Source: Mycoplasma haemofelis str. Langford 1 (lineage in GTDB: Bacteria > Bacillota_I > Bacilli_A > Mycoplasmatales > Mycoplasmoidaceae). Taken from it: a stretch of DNA of 64,000 nt. Within the stretch, counting starts at the first letter, position 1. Each line of letters starts with the position of its first letter. The notes beneath the pieces are model-generated. The model did not search any database. It was not told the DNA's origin and saw only the letters and a list, made by a program, of their open reading frames with translations. The DNA lies in the NCBI RefSeq assembly GCF_000200735.1, contig NC_014970.1, positions 310,001-374,000 of the forward strand, read 5' to 3'. A program made the translations under genes and the position numbers. Positions 59,079 to 64,000 of the stretch are shown one piece after another.

Positions 59079-59701
59079 TTAAATCCTACTTAAGGCTTCC
59101 CTTACACATCATACTCCCACTTTGTAAACAGAACTGTCGTAATCAGTATTTCAAAAATCCTTTTCAGAAAGAGCCTTGCATTGGGCTCTTAGTAAGCTTC
59201 AATTGTTATTTTCATCGCTAAGAGTCAATTCGCTTATTGCTTTATCTCCTTTTCCAGTCTTCTTATATTCATCCACCAATGATTGATACTCCGATTGATT
59301 GTCGCTGCCGGCATCCTTAATATCAAGTAAAGTCAGCTTTTTGGATGCTATTAATTCCTTTACGGACATTGGCTTGACACATCACTTTCTGGCTTTTTTG
59401 TAGTCCTCATCATTACTTTGGGAATTAAGAATCTTTCTACACTCGTCTTTTAGTTCTTTAAGCTCTTGGGACTTTAGAGAGAAACGGGGGTAGTTAAAAG
59501 AAGTCTCTTTGTATTTATTATGTGTTGCAGTTCAATCTCCACTCTCATCTAATGGCACATATCCTTCGGCTTTAAGTCGATCAGATATTAGGGCTACTTT
59601 TGGGGTATCGGAAGGGAAGGCGTGTCTTTAACTAAAGTCCCTCCACCTGCTGCTCCAGCTAAAGAAACAGCTCCCAACGCTACTTTTGAAGGCAGATTCA
59701 A
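59079..59701 (-). pseudogene. Family G SF1 gene, 1-nt frameshift after anchor, TTG start
   Basis: TTG at 59701 (LNLPSKVALGAVSLAGAAGG), then TLVKDTPSLPIPQK and TAG. Adding one base near 59625 (AAAGACACGCC) gives AFPSDTPKVALISDRLKAEG, YVPLDE and on to KWCVKPMSVKELIASKKLTL, SLLRAQCKALSEKDFW, VWCVREALSRI, 207 aa. Length 623 (3n+2). The shift again lies just outside the membrane segment, but without a tandem repeat. Confidence 0.77.
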
Positions 59702-59710
59702 GGTTAAGAA

Positions 59711-60121
59711 TTATTTAGCTTGTGCTTGAGTTGAAGAGGAATCCTTAGTTATAGTGCAGTGCTTTATAAACGTCTTGTAGAATAGGTTATTATCGTCTTC
59801 TACTTTGTATCTGCCAAAAGCATCACATCTATCTTTGTAGGAGAAAGGGACGTTCGTATTCGTATGTATACGTTCATTCCAATCATCCAATAATAAAGAG
59901 TCGTTCCCTAGACGCTTTCCTTTGTTTTCTGTCACATATTGATCCCAAACTTGCTTCCAGTGCTCGCTCGATGAGACTATAGTTCTGGAAGTATCTTTTG
60001 CTACTAAGTCTTTAATAGCAAACTTCTCCTTACTATTGAAATGAATAAAGCCAGCTATTAAAGTACCGGCAATCAATCCACCTATTCCTATTGTCCCTAT
60101 TAATAAGTTATTAGATTGCAC
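59711..60121 (-). CDS. Single-module K-like protein, 136 aa, GTG start
   Basis: GTG at 60121 (MQSNNLLIGTIGIGGLIAGT), AIKDLVAKDTSRTIVSSSEH, WKQVWDQYVTENKGKRLGND, RCDAFGRYKVEDDNNLFYKT, HCTITKDSSSTQAQAK. Matches module 1 of K (W..vWD.Y..EN.Gk.lG...RC...C) and then ends in a Ser/Thr/Gln/Ala tail: half an SF1 protein with two Cys. No sign of decay, so possibly functional. Confidence 0.8.
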   Translation of the reverse strand: MQSNNLLIGTIGIGGLIAGTLIAGFIHFNSKEKFAIKDLVAKDTSRTIVSSSEHWKQVWDQYVTENKGKRLGNDSLLLDDWNERIHTNTNVPFSYKDRCDAFGRYKVEDDNNLFYKTFIKHCTITKDSSSTQAQAK

Positions 60122-60749
60122 TATTAGATTCGGAAGTACACCACATGATGGCTTTATCTAACTCTTCGTCGTATTTGTCGCTTCAGAAATCCTTATCGGC
60201 CAGCTCTTTGCACTTAGTTCTTAATTGCTTTCAGTTATCCTCTGTCTTTCCTGACGATGGAGGAATGGTTAATCCTTCAATGGCTTTACTTCCCTTTCCC
60301 TCCTTTTCATATCGTTCAGATAACTTCTGCCACTCCCCTTTATTCTCATCCCCAGACTTATCAACATCTAGTAAGTTCTTATTTTTAGCTTTGATTAGTT
60401 CTCTGACTGAGACAGGTTTAACGCATCACTTCTTAGCCTTCTCGTAATCATCTTCAGATACCTCTGTCTTTCTTAATATTGATTTACAAGCTTCTTGTAG
60501 TGCTCTTAGATCTGAAGAGGTTAGCTGAAACTTAGGATGCTTTATTTGATCGCTCTTGTGTTTTTCTAAAGTCGTGTCTCATTCCGTATCTACGGAAGCA
60601 TTAAGTAGAGTATAGCCTTCTTTCGTTAACCGTCGAGAAACGGAAATCTCCTTTTCTCCCGAAGATAACTTATTCTTAATTAGTATTCCTCCCCCAGTTG
60701 CCGCCCCTATTGTTCCTAAAGATGCTAAACCCTTTGTTAAATTCGTCAT
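60111..60749 (-). CDS. Family G SF1 protein, 212 aa
   Basis: MTNLTKGLASLGTIGAATGG anchor, SVSRRLTKEGYTLLNASVDT, ACKSILRKTEVSEDDYEKAK, KWCVKPVSVRELIKAKNKNL, KCKELADKDFWSDKYDEELD, MWCTSESNSAI. Near twin of the G at 17165. The tail runs 11 bases into the gene at 59711. Confidence 0.87.
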
Positions 60750-60778
60750 TATTAAAAGTTTTTAACACGATTTGCCTC

Positions 60779-60784
60779 TATAAG
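60779..60784 (+). promoter_or_regulatory. TATAAG -10-like box before J gene
   Basis: CTCTATAAGTT, 21 bases before the ATG at 60806, in the 56-base divergent G/J gap. Confidence 0.42.
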
Positions 60785-60805
60785 TTCCAATCGCATTAGG
60801 TATTT

Positions 60806-61477
60806 ATGTCTTTAACTTCAACTAAAGCAGCTTTAGGATTGGGAACTGTTGGAGTAGTAGGCACCGGATCTTACTTCGCTATTTCCGGCTCTTCTAAGCA
60901 AGATAATGTTCCCATTAAGACTAAGTTATCTGAGCAGTTGATCAAGGAGGGATTCGTCCTTTTAAATTTTGAATCTAGTAGCACCCATAGTCAAGAGTGG
61001 ACTACCGTTTTGGGGAAATATAAGACTAGTAATAAGGATAAATTCTCTGGAGTTACTTTGCTTGAGAATGGCCAAGATCATGAATCTAAAAATATTGGTG
61101 CACTTAAAGAGGCTTGCAAGAGCCTAATAGAGAAGACAGAGTTTTCTGAATCCTATGATAAGGCTAGAAGATGGTGCGTAGTTCCAAAAGGGGTAAAGGA
61201 TATTTTATTAGGCTTGAAGAAACAAGTATTGAAACACGAAGCCAATGAGGACGTTGACCTTTGAAAGAGAAAAGTAGCGGTCTATGATCATAAAGATCTT
61301 CCCTTGGCAGGAATAACTTGACCAGTTTCTGGAGAGCCTGAAAAGATATCTAAATTGAAAGAGGGCTGCAAGGCTCTTATGGAAAAGGATGTAAAGACCT
61401 ATGATGAGGATTTTTCGGCTGATTTTAAAATAGCTAAACGATGATGTATTGGGGAATATGTGGCTCTTAGAAGATAA
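60806..61477 (+). CDS. Family J SF1 protein, 223 aa
   Basis: MSLTSTKAALGLGTVGVVGT anchor, KLSEQLIKEGFVLLNFESSS, ACKSLIEKTEFSESYDKARR, WCVVPKGVKDILLGLKKQVL, GCKALMEKDVKTYDEDFSAD, RWCIGEYVALRR. Very close to the J at 17848; the tail beyond WC is longer. Confidence 0.88.
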
Positions 61478-61524
61478 AATTTATTGTTCGTAAGGGGTCT
61501 AAATCACACAATAAGGATTTAGAA

Positions 61525-61552
61525 GACAAGTATTTTGTAGAAATTACTTGTC
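61525..61552 (+). terminator. Stem-loop GACAAGTA / TACTTGTC
   Basis: Perfect 8-bp stem (61525-61532 and 61545-61552) with a 12-base loop in the 119-base gap after the J gene. No T run follows, so it may be a regulatory or processing hairpin rather than a terminator. Confidence 0.35.
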
Positions 61553-61596
61553 GTAGTGGGATAAGATAAGAATATTAGTTTTAGGCTTCATAGATA

Positions 61597-61920
61597 ATGG
61601 ATCTGGGTTTGTGGTTGATGGACATACTGTATGACGATATAAACAGGTTTTCCTTCGTTTACATGTTCAAATCTGTTCTGGCTTTCAATAACAGGTTCTT
61701 TGATTACTTGTCTAGAGCTCTTTTTGCTTTGAAGGGATTGAAAGAAGAGATACCTCCAAACAGGTACTCTGTACTTAAATTCGTAGATGCCTTGTCTGAG
61801 TTTCTATCTTTGAGATTCTCTTTAATGTTCTTGGTTATGGTTACCCACTCCATCGAGACATTGGAGAGGATGATTAGGATAATGTGTTTCTTGACTAATA
61901 GATTCAGCAAGTATCGTTAG
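61597..61920 (+). CDS. Orphan hydrophobic protein, 107 aa
   Basis: MDLGLWLMDILYDDINRFSF, then alternating Phe/Leu-rich and basic stretches (VYMFKSVLAFNNRFFDYL, SLRFSLMFLVMVTHSIETL), ending TNRFSKYR. No Gly-rich anchor, no WC and no TGA codon; very Phe/Leu/Arg-rich, unlike all neighbours. Could be a small membrane-associated protein or a remnant of something else. It overlaps the convergent F gene by 4 bases. Confidence 0.6.
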   Translation: MDLGLWLMDILYDDINRFSFVYMFKSVLAFNNRFFDYLSRALFALKGLKEEIPPNRYSVLKFVDALSEFLSLRFSLMFLVMVTHSIETLERMIRIMCFLTNRFSKYR

Positions 61921-62576
61921 ACTTGAGAGGATTCAGTAGTTCTTTTCTTAGAGCAGTACTTTAGGACATTTAGTACTATAGGATCGTCATGAGTAGGTGC
62001 TGATTTGGCACCTTCTTGACCACATCTTTGTTTAAAGTCAGCAGTGGCAGTCCCAGAAGTTACAGTGAGACTTCATATATTGCCACTCTTATACGTGTTT
62101 CAAAGATCGGATCATGCGGCATCGTTGCTGTTATGTTCCGATAATGCTTGGTAACCCTTTGCTCAAATTCAATCTTTAGCGTAAGCGTCTCTAGTGCAGT
62201 AATCTAAAGCTAGTTCATATCTCTCAGAATCCACTCCCCCAACCTTCTCTTCAAATAACTTCTCGCAAGCTTTCATGAATGCTTCTGGAGCATTTCCATC
62301 TGGATTAGAAAGTTCTACGGATAGTGGATTACTCCTAGATCCTAAATGTGCACTCACATAGTTCTTCCATACAAATTTCCATTCCTTTGGAGAACCATCA
62401 TCCTTTCCATCATATCCCTTCCTTAGAAGTCTCTTATCGGGTCTATTCTTACTTAGTAATTTCTCTATAGATTGTGGAGTGGCCTTGGAGGAGCTTCCTA
62501 CAGCTAATGTTGTAATTCCTGCAATACCCGCAGATGCTGTAAGCCCCAAAGCCCCTTTCAATACCAAAGCATTCAT
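61917..62576 (-). CDS. Family F SF1 protein, 219 aa
   Basis: MNALVLKGALGLTASAGIAG anchor, SIEKLLSKNRPDKRLLRKGY, ACEKLFEEKVGGVDSERYEL, YCTRDAYAKDWIWAKGYQAL, RCGQEGAKSAPTHDDPIVL, YCSKKRTTESSQV. TGA encodes both W of WIW. Divergent from the K at 62693. Confidence 0.87.
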
Positions 62577-62588
62577 GATTTAAATCGT

Positions 62589-62601
62589 GGGGATGGTAGT
62601 T
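62589..62601 (-). promoter_or_regulatory. GGGGATGGTAGTT element upstream of F
   Basis: Exact repeat of the 13-mer at 19188, here 13-25 bases upstream of the F ATG at 62576. Confidence 0.4.
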
Positions 62602-62692
62602 ACACCGTTAATCATTATTTCAAGATTTTTCAATGGAAATAATGATGATTCTTAGAGAGTGAACTTATTAATGATTGGCAGTAGGAGTAATA

Positions 62693-63367
62693 ATGAGTTC
62701 TTTAGCTTTTAAGGCCGCAGCAGGAGCCGCTTCTGTTGGAGGAGTTGTGGGGGGAGGGATTTTAGTTAATAATCACCTATTATCCAAGGATGATAATCGT
62801 TCTACCATTGGAGAGTTGATTGCTAAGAGTAAGACTAAGATAGCAGTAAGTGAGGATGCAAAGTGGAATGAATTGTGAACTAAGTATAAGAGTGAAAATC
62901 AGAATAAGGGAAAAGGGCAGGATGATTGGAAGTTAGAGGAATGGGAGGGAAGCAATAACCCTGAGACTATTCCTAACTCCTATAAGAGTAAGTGCGTTGC
63001 TTTATCTGGTGAGAAGGTGGAAGGAGAGGGAGATTCTAAGTATCTTGAGTTTTTAAAGAGGTGTGTGAGAGATAAGAATGTTGGAGATCTTTTAAAGGGT
63101 TTCACTTTGCTTTCAACTAGTGGAGATGACACTAAATGAAAGAATAGATTTAAGAAATATAAGGTTGCCAAGAGTGGCGAGACTTATCCAATTGCAGAAA
63201 TTGCTTTGGAAGCGAATGATTCTGAGGAGACTTCTGATCATTTAAAGAAATTGAAAGAGGGTTGTTCTAAGCAGTGGAGTAAGTCTGTTACTGGGAGTGA
63301 AGAGGAGTCTTATTTAGAGGCGGTAAAAACTTGGTGTTCGGCTGAGGTAACTACTCACGATTCTTAG
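62693..63367 (+). CDS. Family K SF1 protein, 224 aa
   Basis: MSSLAFKAAAGAASVGGVVG anchor, STIGELIAKSKTKIAVSEDA, KWNELWTKYKSENQNKGKG, KCVALSGEKVEGEGDSKYLE, RCVRDKNVGDLLKGFTLLST, GCSKQWSKSVTGSEEESYL, WCSAEVTTHDS. ATG at 62693 chosen by alignment; an in-frame TTG lies 18 bases upstream. The anchor matches the shortened K at 46639. Confidence 0.87.
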
Positions 63368-63368
63368 T

Positions 63369-64000
63369 ATGGGTAAAGTAGCTTATTTTGCTTTAGGAAC
63401 TGCGGGAGCGGGAGGATTGGGTGCTGGAGGTGTAACTCTTTACAATAAGCTTGGACAAGCTGAAGAATCTAAGGCCACTTCCATTGTTACTTTGAAGGAT
63501 AAGTATTCCCAAGCTATATTGAATGCAAGTGATACTGGTATATGAGATAAGAAGTATGAAGCTCTTAAGACGGCATCTCCAAGTAACTCTAAACTAAGAG
63601 ATGCTGTTAATAAAGCTAAGCTTTCTAATCCTGATAAGAATGGGGCGTTGGAGCTTTTGAAATCAGGATGTGAAGAAGTTTATTTAGTTCAGGCAGACGA
63701 TGCAAGTGGATTGTCGGATTTTAAATCCCTTTGTTCCAAGACTAATGAAAATGTCACTTCATCAACAGGTAGTTTCATTACAGATCAAGTCTCTGGAAAT
63801 AGTGATAAGTGAGATAAATCTTTAACTAGCTTAAAGGATCATACAGGAGAGTTGGATGATGTTCTTAAGAAGTTAAAAGAAGGGATTCAATCGTCTCAAT
63901 CTACTTTCCCACAAGATAAGAAGACAGAGCTTAAGAACTGATGTGATGCAGCTAGAGCTTCAATATTTGAGGGATCTAATTCAGTTAAATTTAAGAATCA
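63369..64000 (+). CDS. Family C SF1 protein, 3' end outside window
   Basis: MGKVAYFALGTAGAGGLGAG anchor, SIVTLKDKYSQAILNASDTG, TASPSNSKLRDAVNKAKLSN, GCEEVYLVQADDASGLSDF, LCSKTNENVTSSTG, NWCDAARASIFEGSNSVKF then the edge. One base separates its ATG from the K stop. Lacks the KPW motif (it has TLYNKL). Confidence 0.86.

Noticed and set aside
1-64000. Many short frames ending at TGA, on both strands
   Set aside because: TGA is tryptophan here: reading through it joins fragments into conserved 105-230 aa genes, with W at fixed motif positions. Opposite-strand frames (for example 2157-2438, 12682-13059, 61704-61910) are shadows without anchor or motif.
1-64000. Regularly spaced similar blocks suggesting a CRISPR array or satellite
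   Set aside because: The periodicity is that of paralogous genes of about 640 bases; no short direct repeats with unique spacers were seen.
1-64000. Insertion sequences or phage genes as the cause of duplication
   Set aside because: No transposase-like, integrase-like or structural phage frame and no terminal inverted repeats with target duplications were found.

Overview
Organism. The window reads as a haemotropic mycoplasma (haemoplasma), closest in style to Mycoplasma haemofelis / M. haemocanis. TGA is tryptophan (genetic code 4): most genes are open only if TGA is read through, and these TGA codons fall at conserved W positions such as the W of 'WC'. Genes are packed end to end, often with 1-11 base overlaps, and almost all are short paralogues of unknown function. 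Large uncharacterised paralogous families are a published hallmark of haemoplasma genomes and are presumed to serve antigenic variation. The species is my inference. I saw no rRNA, tRNA, CRISPR array, transposase, housekeeping gene or gap over 300 bases.

Protein types. I reconstructed about 105 genes in code 4 and sorted them by eye; the letters are mine. Superfamily 1 (SF1, about 190-230 aa) has a short N-terminus, one Gly/Ala-rich membrane segment near residues 5-30, then two similar modules. Each module runs roughly W...Y...C-x(15-25)-[W/Y/F]C, giving four cysteines. Families: A, B, C (with C2 and outliers C'), D, F, G, H, I, J, K (with K'), M, N, O, P, R, S, U. Superfamily 2 (SF2, about 105-175 aa) has a membrane segment and one module with Cys-x-(I/V)-(Y/F) followed by Cys...(I/V)YV...W: families E, Es, L, the genes at 8197 and 51032, and the first partial gene. 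Family T (two copies), a four-helix membrane protein (14695) and one orphan (61597) fall outside both. No convincing lipobox was seen, so the proteins probably sit at the surface on an uncleaved N-terminal anchor.

Layout. 1-5594 (-): D-C-B-A-C2-C-B-A plus a partial gene. 5716-9381 (+): alternating E and F. 9374-13233 (-): D-C2-C-A-C2-C. 13319-14702 (+): E-Es-F. 14695-17788 (-): membrane protein and G-I-H-G. 17848-21184: J(+), F(-), H-K-I(+). 21177-22551 (-): F-Es-E. 22682-23936 (+): D-C. 23933-25741 (-): F, K, L. 25959 (+): D. 26689-29731 (-): L, U, H, M, N. 29838-31077 (+): two J. 31074-43950 (-): H, M, N, H, K', U, C', six O, the C/C2 run, D, P. 44010-47773 (+): J-J-J-H-K-I. 47770-50981 (-): H-M-N-H-K'. 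51032 (+): SF2. 51537-53440 (-): D, H-like, C. 53509 (+): R. 54152-56525 (-): S, T, S, S. 56637-58409 (+): Es-Es-Es-F. 58419-60749 (-): K-G-K/2-G. 60806-64000: J(+), orphan(+), F(-), K-C(+).

How it may work. The region looks like a silent and expressed repertoire of anchored surface proteins. Eleven genes are broken in frame. In seven, the break is a change in copy number of a short tandem repeat (7, 8 or 10 nt), and in one it lies in a six-G tract, so switching by slipped-strand mispairing is plausible. Four of the five 8-nt cases in SF2 genes sit at the same place, just after the membrane segment, where the motif SKPxSQ is encoded as two or three copies of an AAGYCRSW octamer. Four divergent promoter regions upstream of D genes share an inverted repeat, AAAAATAG-N22-CTATTT. 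Gene order is repeated in several direct and inverted blocks, and short near-identical patches lie inside otherwise divergent paralogues, as expected for recombination and gene conversion.
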